A stretch of 64,000 nt of DNA from Halomonas icarae (GCF_009901955.1 NZ_WUTS01000001.1:2054817-2118816); one strand, 5' to 3'; shown: positions 53,360-62,625, counted from the first letter of the stretch. Notes: a model not told the origin generated them from the letters alone. Made by a program: numbers and translations.

Positions 53360-54295
53360 ATGAAGGTACTGGTCCACAACGACGAGCCCAAGCGCTGGCA
53401 GGAAGCACTGGCGGCCCGCCTCCCCGAGGCCGAGATATTCACCAGTGCGGCACCGGCAGCCAAGCGTCGCGAAGCCGACTATCTGGTGGCGTGGAAGCCT
53501 CCGGCGTCACTGCTGAGCGAGCTCGTGGCGCTCAAGGGCATCGTCAACCTGGGCGCCGGGGTGGATGCCCTGCTGAACAATCCCGAGCTCCCGGCCGGAG
53601 TGCCCATCGTCAAGCTGCGTGACGCCGGCATGGCCGAACCGATCGGTGATTATGTGCGCTATGGTCTGCTGCACTTCCAGCGTGACTTCGATCGCTACCG
53701 TCGCCGGCAGCATGCACGAGAGTGGCGGGAGCACACCATGTGCGACAAGGCCGACTGGCCGGTAGGCGTGCTGGGGCTGGGGGCCATCGGCGCCAGGGTC
53801 GCGACGATGATCGCTGCCGACGGCTTCCCGGTCCATGGCTGGAGCCGATCGCCCAAGCGTCTCGACGACATCACCTGCCACCACGGCGATAACGGCCTGG
53901 AGGCGCTGCTGAGCCAGGTGAAGAGCCTGGTGCTGCTGCTTCCCGATACTCCCGCCACCCGGCACATCATCAATGCGCGAACCCTCGCCCTGCTGCCCGA
54001 GGGCGCCAGCCTGATCAACCCAGGGCGAGGCACCCTGATCGACGAGGCGGCCCTGCTCGACGCCCTCGGCGCCAGCACTGTCGAGGGTCGCCTGCGCGGC
54101 GCCGTCCTCGATGCCTTTCCCGAGGAACCCCTGCCCGAGACGAGTCCGCTCTGGTCCCACCCGCGGGTGTGGATCACGCCCCACATGGCGGGCCCTACTC
54201 CCCTCGTGGAGGCCCTCGATCAGGTAGCCGAGGCATTGCGCTCCCTCGCGAACGGTGCACCGATCGACGTCGTCGACCCCAAGGCCGGTTACTGA
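53360..54295 (+). CDS. ghrA: Glyoxylate/hydroxypyruvate reductase A
   Basis: A 311-residue D-2-hydroxyacid dehydrogenase of the GhrA group. The NAD(P) motif VGVLGLGAIGARVA is near 136, followed by the Arg in NPGRGTLID and the catalytic His in WITPHMAGPTP. KLRDAGMAEPIGDYVRYGLLHF is characteristic. The enzyme reduces glyoxylate or hydroxypyruvate. I chose ATG 53360 because GGGAGG precedes it; the frame extends 36 codons upstream. Confidence 0.93.
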   Translation: MKVLVHNDEPKRWQEALAARLPEAEIFTSAAPAAKRREADYLVAWKPPASLLSELVALKGIVNLGAGVDALLNNPELPAGVPIVKLRDAGMAEPIGDYVRYGLLHFQRDFDRYRRRQHAREWREHTMCDKADWPVGVLGLGAIGARVATMIAADGFPVHGWSRSPKRLDDITCHHGDNGLEALLSQVKSLVLLLPDTPATRHIINARTLALLPEGASLINPGRGTLIDEAALLDALGASTVEGRLRGAVLDAFPEEPLPETSPLWSHPRVWITPHMAGPTPLVEALDQVAEALRSLANGAPIDVVDPKAGY

Positions 54296-54393
54296 GTCCC
54301 TGATCGGGGTCGTGATCAATCGATACCTACACTAACGACGACACAGCCCCTACCCTCTGGAGAGACACCCCAATACCTCCCGGGAGGTGCGTG

Positions 54394-54960
54394 ATGCGCG
54401 ACAACGACCACTATGGTCCCCACGACGTGTTGGTCGTCGTGGATATGCAGAACGACTTCTGCGAGGGCGGCGCCCTGGCGGTGAGCGGCGGCTCGGCCCT
54501 GGTGCCGGGCATCAACGCCGAGATCGAGGCGGCCCGGGCGGCGGAGGCGCTGGTCGTCGCCTCCCGGGACTGGCATCCCGTCGACCACGCGAGCTTCGAA
54601 CATCGTGGCGGCCCCTGGCCCGTGCACTGCGTGCAGGACACCCCGGGGGCGGCCTTCCATCCCGGTCTGGCGCTGCCCGCCGACACGGTACGCGTCAGCA
54701 AGGCCACGGCCTTCGACGCCGACGCCTACTCCGCCTTCGACGGCACAGGCCTGGCCGGCTATCTGCGCGACCGGGGCATCGACCGGGTGATCGTGTGCGG
54801 CCTGGCGCTGGACGTCTGCGTCAAGGCCACGGCGCTCGACGCCTGCCGGGAGGGCTTCGCGGTGCGCCTGCTCGAAGCCCTCAGCGCCGCGGTCGATCCC
54901 GACGCCATTGACGACGTGCGCAACGCGCTGCTCGAGGCCGGCGTCGAGGTGCGCCCATGA
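54394..54960 (+). CDS. pncA: Nicotinamidase
   Basis: A 188-residue isochorismatase-fold amidase converting nicotinamide to nicotinate. The catalytic Asp and metal region are in VVVDMQNDFCEGGAL and SRDWHPVDHASF. The Lys is in VRVSKATAFDADAYSAF and the Cys in GLALDVCVKATALDA. GGGAGGT precedes ATG 54394; a GTG lies one codon upstream. It overlaps pncB by 4 bp, giving a two-gene NAD salvage operon. Confidence 0.95.
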   Translation: MRDNDHYGPHDVLVVVDMQNDFCEGGALAVSGGSALVPGINAEIEAARAAEALVVASRDWHPVDHASFEHRGGPWPVHCVQDTPGAAFHPGLALPADTVRVSKATAFDADAYSAFDGTGLAGYLRDRGIDRVIVCGLALDVCVKATALDACREGFAVRLLEALSAAVDPDAIDDVRNALLEAGVEVRP

Positions 54961-56303
54961 GCGAGCGGCTTTCGCTGACGGTGGACGAGGACGAGCTGGC
55001 CCTGCTCACCGACTTCTACCAGCTGACCATGACCCAGGCCTACTGGAAGGAGGCCATGGACGGGGTCGCCACCTTCAGCCTGTTCTTCCGACGGCTGCCG
55101 CCTGAGCGTCGCTTCATGCTCGCCTGCGGGCAACAGCACGCCGCCGAACGGCTGGCCCGGCTGCGCTTTACCGACATGGCGCTTACGCGCCTGGCCGACA
55201 CCGGCCTCTTCGAGGCGGGGTTTCTCGACTGGCTGGCCCGCTGGCGCTTCGAGGGCGACATCTGGACCCTGCCCGAGGGCACGCCGGTGTTCGCCAACGA
55301 GCCGCTGCTGGAAGTGGAGGCGCCTATCGCCCAGGCCCAGCTCCTCGAGAGCCTGGCGATGAACCTGGTGCAGCTGGAGACGGTGCTGGCGTCCAAGGCG
55401 GTGCGCATCGTGCTGGCGGCACGGGGCCGGCCGGTGGTGGACTTCGGCATGCGCCGCATGCACGGCATTGATGCCGCGGTGCGCGGGGTTCGCGCCTATC
55501 GCACCGCGGGGCTTGCCGGCACCAGCAACGTGCTCGGCGGCCTGCGCCACGACCTGGCGCTCAACGGCACCATGGCCCACAGCTACGTGCTGGCCCACGA
55601 CAGCGAGCGGGGGGCCTTCCGCGCCTTCGCCCGCCACTACCCCGGCACCACCCTGCTGGTCGACACCCACGACACCCTGGAAGGGGTGCAGAAGGTAATC
55701 GAGCTGATGCGCGAGGAGCCGGCCCTGTCGGTGAAGGCCATCCGGCTCGACTCGGGTGACCTGGGCGAGCTGGCCCGGGGCTCGCGCCGCCTGCTCGACG
55801 ACGCCGGCTTCGAGCAGGTGCAGATCGTCGCCAGCAGCGGCCTGGATGAAGGCCAGATCGCGGCGCTGCTCGAGGCGGGGGCGCCCATCGACGCCTTCGG
55901 CGTGGGCACCCAGATGGGGGTCTCCGCGGACGCCCCGGTGATCGATCTCTCCTACAAGCTGGTCGCCTACGCCGGCGAGCCGCGGGTCAAGCACTCGCCG
56001 GGCAAGATCAACCTGCCCTGCCCCAAGCAGGTCTATCGCCGCCGGGACGCGCAAGGCCGCTACCTCGGCGACGTCATCGCCCTGCGCGATGAGACAGGCG
56101 TCGAAGGCGAGGCACTGCTGCATCCCATGGTGCGCGGCGGTCAACCGATCGAGGAAGGGATGGCCCTGGCCGAAGGTGCTCGCGAGCGAGTCAGTGACAG
56201 CCTGACTCGTCTTCCCGAGGAGCTGCTGCGACTGGAGGCTGGGCACGGCGACTACCCGGTCGAGCTCTCGTCGGCCCTGGAACATCTCCGCTCCATCACC
56301 TGA
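54957..56303 (+). CDS. pncB: Nicotinate phosphoribosyltransferase
   Basis: A 448-residue enzyme that joins nicotinate to PRPP with ATP hydrolysis, the step after PncA. LLTDFYQLTMTQAYWKE at the N-terminus, VVDFGMRRMHG, GTSNVLGG, LLVDTHDTLEG, IRLDSGDLGELA and AFGVGTQMG are family motifs. The base composition here is very GC-rich, which is why a long non-coding frame appears on the other strand. Confidence 0.96.
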   Translation: MSERLSLTVDEDELALLTDFYQLTMTQAYWKEAMDGVATFSLFFRRLPPERRFMLACGQQHAAERLARLRFTDMALTRLADTGLFEAGFLDWLARWRFEGDIWTLPEGTPVFANEPLLEVEAPIAQAQLLESLAMNLVQLETVLASKAVRIVLAARGRPVVDFGMRRMHGIDAAVRGVRAYRTAGLAGTSNVLGGLRHDLALNGTMAHSYVLAHDSERGAFRAFARHYPGTTLLVDTHDTLEGVQKVIELMREEPALSVKAIRLDSGDLGELARGSRRLLDDAGFEQVQIVASSGLDEGQIAALLEAGAPIDAFGVGTQMGVSADAPVIDLSYKLVAYAGEPRVKHSPGKINLPCPKQVYRRRDAQGRYLGDVIALRDETGVEGEALLHPMVRGGQPIEEGMALAEGARERVSDSLTRLPEELLRLEAGHGDYPVELSSALEHLRSIT

Positions 56304-56429
56304 TGCCCTTGCCTGATAGCGTCGCCGGCAATGCGGCATCTTCACGTCAAGGGGAACTTCAGGACCCACAGCGACCTCTTATCGCCAAAGGCCCTGCGGG
56401 CCACTCAGTTCCCATGATGGAGAGCGTCC

Positions 56430-57173
56430 ATGCCCCAGCGAGCCATACGATGGTCCCGGCGCGGCGGCCAGTTGGCCCTATTTGCGCCCTGGCTGCTCGC
56501 CTGCCTGCCGCTGATGGCTCTGGCCAATGCACCGACCACGCCAGCCCAAAACGGCGCCGCTCCTCGGGCTGCCGCCGCCACCTCAATAGCCTTACGCCCC
56601 TTCGCCGCGCGTTACCGGCTCGAGGTCGAGGGCTGGCCGGCCGCCTATGTCGACCATCGCCTCAGCCGGGAGGGTGACTACTGGGAAAGCCTGATGGAGA
56701 CCGATATACGGGTCGCCCGCGGCAGTGAGCGCAGCCGTTTCATGATTCAGGACGAAGGAATTCAGTCACTCTATTACGCCAGCGGCTACGCACTGCTGGG
56801 CGTCGGCGACAGCTATCAACTCGATGCCGAGCCACTCGAGGCACTGCCAGATCGTCAGACGGCACTCTTCACGCTCTCCCGCCGCATCATCGGCGGCGAC
56901 TGTGCCAACAGCCCCTGCGATATCCGCTACCTGGATCACAAGGGGCGCGAGGAGCGTCTCAGGGCCCACACTCAAGGCCGCTCACGGATCACGCTACCCG
57001 CGGGTAGCTTCGAGACGATCACGGCCGAAGCCTGGGAGGCCGACAAGCCGAGCCGCCGGCTGCTGTTTCGCTTCCACCCCGAGGTACCCGGGCTGCTGCT
57101 GTCGGTCGACTATCACCGTGATGGCAAGCGCCGCAGCCAGCTGAGACTGAGCAGGCTAACCCTCCCTGACTAA
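56430..57173 (+). CDS. DUF3108 exported protein
   Basis: A 247-residue protein with an N-terminal signal sequence (LALFAPWLLACLPLMALANA) and a DUF3108 domain: FAARYRLEVEGWPA, then RSRFMIQDEGIQSLYY and YLDHKGREE, LPAGSFETI, RRLLFRFHPEVPGLLLSVDYHRDGKRRSQLRL. Family members are periplasmic lipid-binding-like barrels of unknown function. No clear operon partner is visible. Confidence 0.82.
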   Translation: MPQRAIRWSRRGGQLALFAPWLLACLPLMALANAPTTPAQNGAAPRAAAATSIALRPFAARYRLEVEGWPAAYVDHRLSREGDYWESLMETDIRVARGSERSRFMIQDEGIQSLYYASGYALLGVGDSYQLDAEPLEALPDRQTALFTLSRRIIGGDCANSPCDIRYLDHKGREERLRAHTQGRSRITLPAGSFETITAEAWEADKPSRRLLFRFHPEVPGLLLSVDYHRDGKRRSQLRLSRLTLPD

Positions 57174-57270
57174 TGTCGCTTCAGCGGTTGGGTGCCTCAA
57201 GCGCGCCTGCTAGAGTAGCCGCTTTTCGAGACGCCGCCACGGGGCGGCCAATATAGGGAAGGGAGTCTCC

Positions 57271-58197
57271 ATGCTGAGCGGCCTGCTGATCGTGCTGCTG
57301 CCCCTGGTAGTGGGTTACCTGGTACCAATCCGTCACCCTGCCGTGCTGGCGGCGATCAACCATGGGGTCAATGCCTCGGTCTATGGCATCCTGCTGCTGA
57401 TGGGCTTCAGCCTCGCCGGCCTCGATAACCTCGCCGGGCAGCTGTCGCGCATGGGCGGCCAGGCGCTGGCGTTGTTCGTGGTGACATCGGCCTGCAACCT
57501 GGTCGGTCTCTGGTGGCTGTCGCGGCGCCTGGGACTGACTGCCGACCCTGCCCGTGTGGTGCCGGGCGCCCCGACCAGCAAACTTGCTGCGATGTCCGGC
57601 TCGCTGGCACTGGTCGGTGTGGTAATTCTCGGCGTGGCGCTGGGGCTGGCCGCCGACCGGCTGGCCCCCCTGCCGCTCCACGCCATGGCCGAGACCCTGG
57701 CCGAGTGGGTGCTCTATATCCTGCTGGCCCTGATCGGCTGCCAGCTGCGCAACTCCAGCATGCCGCTGCGCCAGATCCTGCTCAATCACCACGGTCTGGC
57801 CATTGCCCTCACCCTTGCCGCCACCTCGCTTGTCGGCGGCCTGCTCGCCGCTCCACTGCTGGATCTGCGCTGGAACGAGGGGCTGGCCATGGCCGCCGGT
57901 TTTGGCTGGTATTCCCTGTCGGGCATTCTGGTGGGCGACGCCCTGGGGCCGGCACTGGGCGGTGTCGCCTTCTTCAACGACCTGACCCGTGAGCTCGTCG
58001 CCTTCGTGTTGATCCCGCTGGTGATCCGCCGACACGCCGCCCTGGCCATCGGCTACGGCGGTGCCACTTCCATGGACTTCACCCTGCCGGTGATCCAGCA
58101 GCATGGGGGTGTCGGCTGCGTGCCGGTCGCGGTGGTCTCGGGCTTTCTGCTCTCCCTGCTGTCGCCGCCACTGATCCTGTTCCTGCTGTCGCTGTAA
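57271..58197 (+). CDS. lysO: LysO-type lysine exporter
   Basis: A 308-residue inner-membrane protein with about eight segments (DUF340). GVNASVYGILLLMGFSLAGL, GFGWYSLSGILVGDALGPALGGVAFFNDLTRELVAF and YGGATSMDFTLPVIQQHGGV are typical of LysO (YbjE), which exports L-lysine and toxic analogues. AGGGAAGGGAG precedes the ATG. It stands alone between the DUF3108 gene and baeS. Confidence 0.9.
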   Translation: MLSGLLIVLLPLVVGYLVPIRHPAVLAAINHGVNASVYGILLLMGFSLAGLDNLAGQLSRMGGQALALFVVTSACNLVGLWWLSRRLGLTADPARVVPGAPTSKLAAMSGSLALVGVVILGVALGLAADRLAPLPLHAMAETLAEWVLYILLALIGCQLRNSSMPLRQILLNHHGLAIALTLAATSLVGGLLAAPLLDLRWNEGLAMAAGFGWYSLSGILVGDALGPALGGVAFFNDLTRELVAFVLIPLVIRRHAALAIGYGGATSMDFTLPVIQQHGGVGCVPVAVVSGFLLSLLSPPLILFLLSL

Positions 58198-58289
58198 GCC
58201 TCCTTGCACGGGGTTTTCACATTGCATGACGATTGGCTGCGCCGCCCGGGGTTATGCTGTTGGCCCATTCCACCCGCGGTGAGGCAATC

Positions 58290-59726
58290 ATGCGCCTGAC
58301 TCTGCCACGCCCCGCCATTTCCCGGCTGGGCATCAAGCTGTTCGTGGTCATCCTGTCAGTCAATGTGGCCATCTCAGGCCTGGTGTTCCTGGCGGTGTCA
58401 CGAAGCCTCGACCAGGGCTTCCTCGAGTATCTGGACAAGACCCAGACCCAGCGCGCCGAGACCCTCGTCAAGGGCCTCGCCGATGAGTGGTCACGCCGCG
58501 GCGACTGGCAGTGGCTGCGTGCCTCGCCCCGAGCCTGGTATCGTCTGGTGCGTCACCAGCTGTGGCCAGGTGCCGGCCCTCCGCCGATGGGGCTTGAGCG
58601 GCGACTGGGCGACCCCAAGGACTTCGTGCTTCATGATGCCGAGGGGTTGCCGGTGATCGGCCTGCCCCCCAACAACGACGAGGAGGCCGCCACCCTGCGC
58701 TGGTTGCCCATCGAGCATGAGGGTCAGCGGGTCGGGACCCTCGGTTACCGCCCGCCTGAGCAGCTGATGGCCCGCATGGAGCACGTCTTCCTGACCCGCC
58801 AGCAGCGTAACCTGGGCATCATCACCGGCGCCCTCGGCCTGGCCTCGCTGCTGCTGGCCGGTGGTCTCTCCTGGTGGCTGGGGCGCCGCACCCGCGGCAT
58901 GGCCCAGGCCACCCTGCGCCTGACCGAAGGGGATTACAGCACCCGCCTGCCAGAGCGCGGTCATGATGAGCTATCTCGACTCTCGCGTGACTTCAATATT
59001 CTCGCCGCCACCCTGGAAGCCAGCCGCGAGGCGCGCAGCCGCTGGGTCTCGGATATTGCCCACGAGCTGCGCACACCGCTGGCGGTGCTGCGCGGCGAGA
59101 TCGAGGCGATGCAGGACGGCATCAGGCCCCTGGAACACGAAAGCCTGCACTCGCTCTCCCAGGAGGTGAAGCAGCTCGAGCGCCTGGTCGCCGACCTGCG
59201 GCTGCTCTCGCAAAGTGATGCCGGCGCCCTGGAGGTTCAGCTGGCACCACTCAATATCGCCGACAGCTTGCACCAGCGTCTCGACGAAGGCAGCGGCTGG
59301 CTCGACGACAACGGCCTTGCCCTGTCGTATGCCATCCCCAAGTCGGCCTGGATACGTGGTGATGCCAGCCGCCTGAGGCAGCTATGGAGCAACCTGCTGG
59401 ATAACACCTGCGCCTACACGCACTCCCCCGGGCAATTGCACATCAGCCTCGAAAGCGGCCCCCGTGGCGTCGAAATCCTGTGGGATGACAGCGCCCCCGG
59501 AGTCCCGGACTCCCAGCTATCGCGGCTCTCGGAACGCCTCTACCGGGTCGAGGGGTCGCGCAGCCGGGCTAGCGGTGGCAGTGGTCTGGGGCTCTCCATT
59601 GCCACCGCCCTGGTCAAGGCTCATGGAGGCCGGATGACCGCTGCCCCTTCTCCACTGGGTGGGTTACGCTGGATCCTGAGCTTCCCGCCACTCGATGACG
59701 CCACGTTCAAGGAGAAGACCGCATGA
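58290..59726 (+). CDS. baeS: Envelope-stress sensor kinase BaeS
   Basis: A 478-residue histidine kinase. Two membrane segments (LFVVILSVNVAISGLVFLA and IITGALGLASLLLAGGLSWWL) flank a periplasmic region. A HAMP domain follows, then the phosphoacceptor SDIAHELRTPLAVLRGEIEA and an ATPase domain with NLLDNTCAYTHSPG and SGGSGLGLSI. It senses envelope damage. GTGAGG precedes ATG 58290. It overlaps baeR by 4 bp. Confidence 0.93.
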   Translation: MRLTLPRPAISRLGIKLFVVILSVNVAISGLVFLAVSRSLDQGFLEYLDKTQTQRAETLVKGLADEWSRRGDWQWLRASPRAWYRLVRHQLWPGAGPPPMGLERRLGDPKDFVLHDAEGLPVIGLPPNNDEEAATLRWLPIEHEGQRVGTLGYRPPEQLMARMEHVFLTRQQRNLGIITGALGLASLLLAGGLSWWLGRRTRGMAQATLRLTEGDYSTRLPERGHDELSRLSRDFNILAATLEASREARSRWVSDIAHELRTPLAVLRGEIEAMQDGIRPLEHESLHSLSQEVKQLERLVADLRLLSQSDAGALEVQLAPLNIADSLHQRLDEGSGWLDDNGLALSYAIPKSAWIRGDASRLRQLWSNLLDNTCAYTHSPGQLHISLESGPRGVEILWDDSAPGVPDSQLSRLSERLYRVEGSRSRASGGSGLGLSIATALVKAHGGRMTAAPSPLGGLRWILSFPPLDDATFKEKTA

Positions 59727-60436
59727 TCGAGGCCGAGCACCCTCAGCGCATCCTTATCGTCGAGGATGAACCCAAGATCGCCCGACTGGTGGCCGACTAC
59801 CTTGCCGGAAGTGGCTTCGAGCCCCACCACCTGGACCATGGCAACAGCGTGTTACCGTGGCTGGAGGAGACGCGCCAGGCCGCCGAAGGGCCGGCGCTTG
59901 TGCTCCTCGACCTGATGCTGCCCGGCACCGACGGTCTTACCCTGTGTCGTGAGATCCGTCAGCGCTGGCCTGCCCTGCCGGTGATCATGCTGACTGCCCG
60001 AGTCGAGGAGGTCGATCGCCTGCTGGGGCTCGAACTGGGCGCCGATGACTACATCTGCAAGCCGTTCAGTCCTCGGGAGGTCGTCGCCAGGGTCAAGGCG
60101 GTGCTTCGCCGCACTCAGCCGGCCAGCGGACCTGGCGCCTTGGGCAGTGATCTGATACTCGATGAGGAGGGCTGGCGAGCCCTGGCGGATGGTCACGACC
60201 TCGCACTCACCGCCGTGGAGTACCAGCTGCTCAAGGTGATGATGGATGCCCCGGGGCGTATCTTTTCCCGAGACCAGCTGATGGACCATATGTACCGGGA
60301 CCACCGCATCGTCTCCGAGCGCACCGTCGACAGCCACGTCAAGAAACTGCGCAGAAAGATCGCCGAGATATGGCCCGAGCGCGAGGTGATCCGCTCCGTC
60401 TACGGGGTCGGCTACAAGTATCAACCCGAGGAGTGA
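59723..60436 (+). CDS. baeR: Response regulator BaeR
   Basis: A 237-residue OmpR/PhoB-type regulator. The receiver domain has IVEDEPKIARL, the phosphorylated Asp in LVLLDLMLPGTDG and Lys in YICKPFSPREV. The C-terminal winged helix has LTAVEYQLLKVMMDAPGRIFSRDQLMDHMY and RTVDSHVKKLRRKI. BaeR activates spy and efflux genes in E. coli; a spy-like gene is directly downstream here. Confidence 0.94.
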   Translation: MIEAEHPQRILIVEDEPKIARLVADYLAGSGFEPHHLDHGNSVLPWLEETRQAAEGPALVLLDLMLPGTDGLTLCREIRQRWPALPVIMLTARVEEVDRLLGLELGADDYICKPFSPREVVARVKAVLRRTQPASGPGALGSDLILDEEGWRALADGHDLALTAVEYQLLKVMMDAPGRIFSRDQLMDHMYRDHRIVSERTVDSHVKKLRRKIAEIWPEREVIRSVYGVGYKYQPEE

Positions 60437-60438
60437 CC

Positions 60439-60482
60439 TGCACCACCTTTGCACCTTCGCTGCATGACCCTTGCACAGGTCC
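60439..60482 (+). promoter_or_regulatory. Four 11-bp direct repeats, probable BaeR-binding array
   Basis: TGCAC, TGCAC, TGCAT and TGCAC begin exactly 11 bp apart (60439, 60450, 60461, 60472) in the baeR-spy gap. OmpR/PhoB-type regulators bind as tandem dimers to direct repeats of this period. The array begins 2 bp after the baeR stop and ends 46 bp before the spy start, so it could control spy separately. A weaker TTGCAC/TGCATGAC pair lies before baeS (58204-58230). Confidence 0.65.
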
Positions 60483-60528
60483 GGCGCAGAGTAGACGTTG
60501 TCAACCCAGGAGAAACAGGAGTCTTCTC

Positions 60529-60981
60529 ATGCAGACCAGACGCTACCGCAAGATGCTTGCCCCCGCCCTCCTCGCCATGGCGATCGCCCCGCTGGCGCTC
60601 CAGGCCAGCGCTGCGCCCAGCGACGGTGAGCGTGCCGAGAGTCGCCAGCAGTGGCAGGAAGCCCGCGCCGAGGATCTGCAGCACCGCATGCGTGCGATGG
60701 TTGACGGCTGGGACCTCTCCGACGAGGAGCGTGACGAGCTGCGCGAACTGCGCCAGGCTCACTATGCCGAGATGGCCGAGCTGCGCGATCGTGACTTCGA
60801 CTCCCGTGAGGAGCGTCGCGAGGCTTACCAGGAACTGCGCGACGAACACCGATCCGCACTGGCCGAGCTGCTGACCGATGAGCAGTTCGAGGAGATGCAG
60901 CAGACCGCCCGCATGGCCCACGGCAAGAGGCACGGTCACGGTCACGGTCACGGTCACCACGCTGGCAATGACAACGACTGA
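60529..60981 (+). CDS. spy: Spy/CpxP-family periplasmic chaperone with His-rich tail
   Basis: A 150-residue exported protein. A signal peptide (LAPALLAMAIAPLALQASAA) precedes a highly charged helical LTxxQ-type domain, with WDLSDEERDELRELRQAHY and LLTDEQFEEMQQT as the two repeats. The C-terminus HGKRHGHGHGHGHHAGNDND is a probable metal-binding tail not found in E. coli Spy. AGGAG twice precedes ATG 60529. It lies downstream of baeSR and a repeat array, which supports BaeR control. Confidence 0.88.
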   Translation: MQTRRYRKMLAPALLAMAIAPLALQASAAPSDGERAESRQQWQEARAEDLQHRMRAMVDGWDLSDEERDELRELRQAHYAEMAELRDRDFDSREERREAYQELRDEHRSALAELLTDEQFEEMQQTARMAHGKRHGHGHGHGHHAGNDND

Positions 60982-61005
60982 TACGCTACGCTGAGTTTGT
61001 AGTGA

Positions 61006-61036
61006 AAAAGGGGCCGGGGCACACCCGGCCCCTTTT
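61006..61036. terminator. Bidirectional intrinsic terminator after spy
   Basis: AAAAGGGGCCGGG pairs with CCCGGCCCCTTTT across GCACA, giving a strong stem with an A tract on one side and a T tract on the other. It lies 24 bp after the spy stop. Confidence 0.92.
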
Positions 61037-61040
61037 CATG

Positions 61041-61082
61041 CTGGCTGATGACTGCTGGCTAATGACTGCTGGTTAATGACTG
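61041..61082. repeat. 14-bp tandem repeat, three units
   Basis: CTGGCTGATGACTG, CTGGCTAATGACTG and CTGGTTAATGACTG are consecutive 14-bp units directly after the terminator, with a degenerate fourth. Units differ by one base each. It is a minisatellite with no visible coding role. Confidence 0.85.
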
Positions 61083-61103
61083 ATAGCTACCCGGATCTTG
61101 CCA

Positions 61104-61865
61104 ATGACGACAGAGCGCAGACACCACGGACCGGCCTTCAAGGTGGCCCTGATCGGAGGCATCCTCGCCACCCTGGCGGCCCTGGCGATGGCCCTATCCG
61201 GCCCGGCGTATCGCATGGATCTGCTCACTCTGGGAAATGCCTTTGGCCTGCTGCGCTACGCTGCCTTTACCGCCCTCGGGGCTGCGGGACTGGGTCTGGT
61301 GGCTCTGCTGATCGCCGTTGTCACTCGTCGCGCCCTGCCCGCCGTGCTCGGCAGCCTGGTGATACTGGCCGGCGGAGCGCTGGTCGCCATACCCTGGCTA
61401 CAGCTTCAGCAGGCCCAGGCGGTGCCGCCGATCCATGATATCACCACCGACATGCAGAACCCGCCCGCCTTCCTGGCTCTGATCGAGGCACGCAGGGCCG
61501 CGCCCAACACGGTGGAGTATCCCGGCGAAATGACCGCACAGCAGCAGCGAAAGGCCTATCCGGCGATCCAGCCGCTGATGCTCAATGCGCCTCTCGAGAC
61601 GGTACGGGAGGCCGCCGAAGCCGAGGTAACCAGTGCCGGGTGGGACATTGCCGCGGTCAGTGACACACGAATCGAGGCCACGGCAACCACTGTCTGGTTC
61701 GGTTTCAAGGATGACGTGGTGATCCGACTGAACGAGACCGATGACGGAACTCGAGTAGACATGCGCTCCGCCTCTCGGCTGGGGGTCAGCGACCTCGGCA
61801 CCAACGCGGCGCGCATCCTGACCTTTATGGAAAACCTGGTGCGACGCCTGGAATCATCCGACTAG
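61104..61865 (+). CDS. DUF1499 membrane protein
   Basis: A 253-residue protein with three hydrophobic segments in the first 105 residues (VALIGGILATLAALAMAL, YAAFTALGAAGLGLVALLIAV, LPAVLGSLVILAGGALVAIP), then a DUF1499 domain (PPIHDITTDMQNPPAFLAL to the end). TTVWFGFKDDVVIRL and GTRVDMRSASRLGVSDLGTNAARI are typical of the domain. Function unknown. The ATG lacks a strong ribosome site; a TTG two codons upstream is possible. Confidence 0.83.
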   Translation: MTTERRHHGPAFKVALIGGILATLAALAMALSGPAYRMDLLTLGNAFGLLRYAAFTALGAAGLGLVALLIAVVTRRALPAVLGSLVILAGGALVAIPWLQLQQAQAVPPIHDITTDMQNPPAFLALIEARRAAPNTVEYPGEMTAQQQRKAYPAIQPLMLNAPLETVREAAEAEVTSAGWDIAAVSDTRIEATATTVWFGFKDDVVIRLNETDDGTRVDMRSASRLGVSDLGTNAARILTFMENLVRRLESSD

Positions 61866-61918
61866 TTTCCCGAGCTCGCCGGTGGGCCGTCCGACAGTGT
61901 CAGGCCGGCCCGAACACA

Positions 61919-62371
61919 TTATTCGAAGGTGGCGCAGACGTCAGCCTGCTCTGCCGGCCGATGCGTGTCTTCATGCGTCAGTGCTTCGCTGGTCGCCTCC
62001 AACGATACGCTCCACTGATGGTCGGTGCCCTTGGGATCACAGGCTCCTTCCCTGCCGCCACCGAAGTTGGAGTCGATCCAGTAATGCACCTCATAGCTGC
62101 CGCCCTCCTTCAATACACCGGGAAAATCAAACGAGAAGGCCGGAGCCTCATCGGCGGAGACGGTGCCGGACTCGGTGGCGACCACGTCGCCGGAATCCAC
62201 ATCGACGACAGCCGCATGGACCTCCTGACCGCCATGCGGCCCATTGAAGGTACCATCCCCCTCGAAGGTGAGATCCTGGCCATCGTTGGCCATGACCAGG
62301 GGAGCGGCGAGCAGCAGGGAAAACAGCATGCAGCGTAGCGGAGCCTTGCCAGTAAGCGTTGAAGTGGTCAT
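61919..62371 (-). CDS. Exported protein of unknown function
   Basis: A 150-residue protein with a signal peptide (MLFSLLLAAPLVMA). The mature part looks like a beta-sandwich: QEVHAAVVDVDSGDVVATES, FDFPGVLKEGGSYEVHYWID, then GACDPKGTDHQWSVSLE. His and Asp residues in the second half could bind a metal, and two Cys (GACD and DVCATFE) could pair. I do not recognise a named family. AAGAGG precedes ATG 62371. It is convergent with the DUF1499 gene. Confidence 0.7.
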   Translation of the reverse strand: MTTSTLTGKAPLRCMLFSLLLAAPLVMANDGQDLTFEGDGTFNGPHGGQEVHAAVVDVDSGDVVATESGTVSADEAPAFSFDFPGVLKEGGSYEVHYWIDSNFGGGREGACDPKGTDHQWSVSLEATSEALTHEDTHRPAEQADVCATFE

Positions 62372-62625
62372 ATCGCACCTCTTGAGCGTATCCAGATGAG
62401 TGATCGGGTCCTGTGGACCTAAGCCCAGCGTAGTCCATTCTCGCTACCACCTCGCTCCATCCTGGCAGTGCCCCATCGGAAGCAGAAGAATAACAGCGGG
62501 CTACCATTCAGGAAGGCCCCTGGTCTGGCTCACCATTATGGTTAAGCGAGCCGGGCAGCCTTGCGGCATCGCAACATAAAGGCGTAACGTAATAGCCCCG
62601 CTCTTTAGCAAGCAAAGGAGTTGCC

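Noticed and set aside
54759..56369. A 536-residue minus-strand frame over pncA and pncB.
   Set aside because: The composition is Gln/His/Gly/Arg-rich without any domain, and pncA-pncB on the other strand are certain.
56303..56677. A 124-residue frame starting at the pncB stop.
   Set aside because: It overlaps the DUF3108 gene in another frame and contains no domain or ribosome site.
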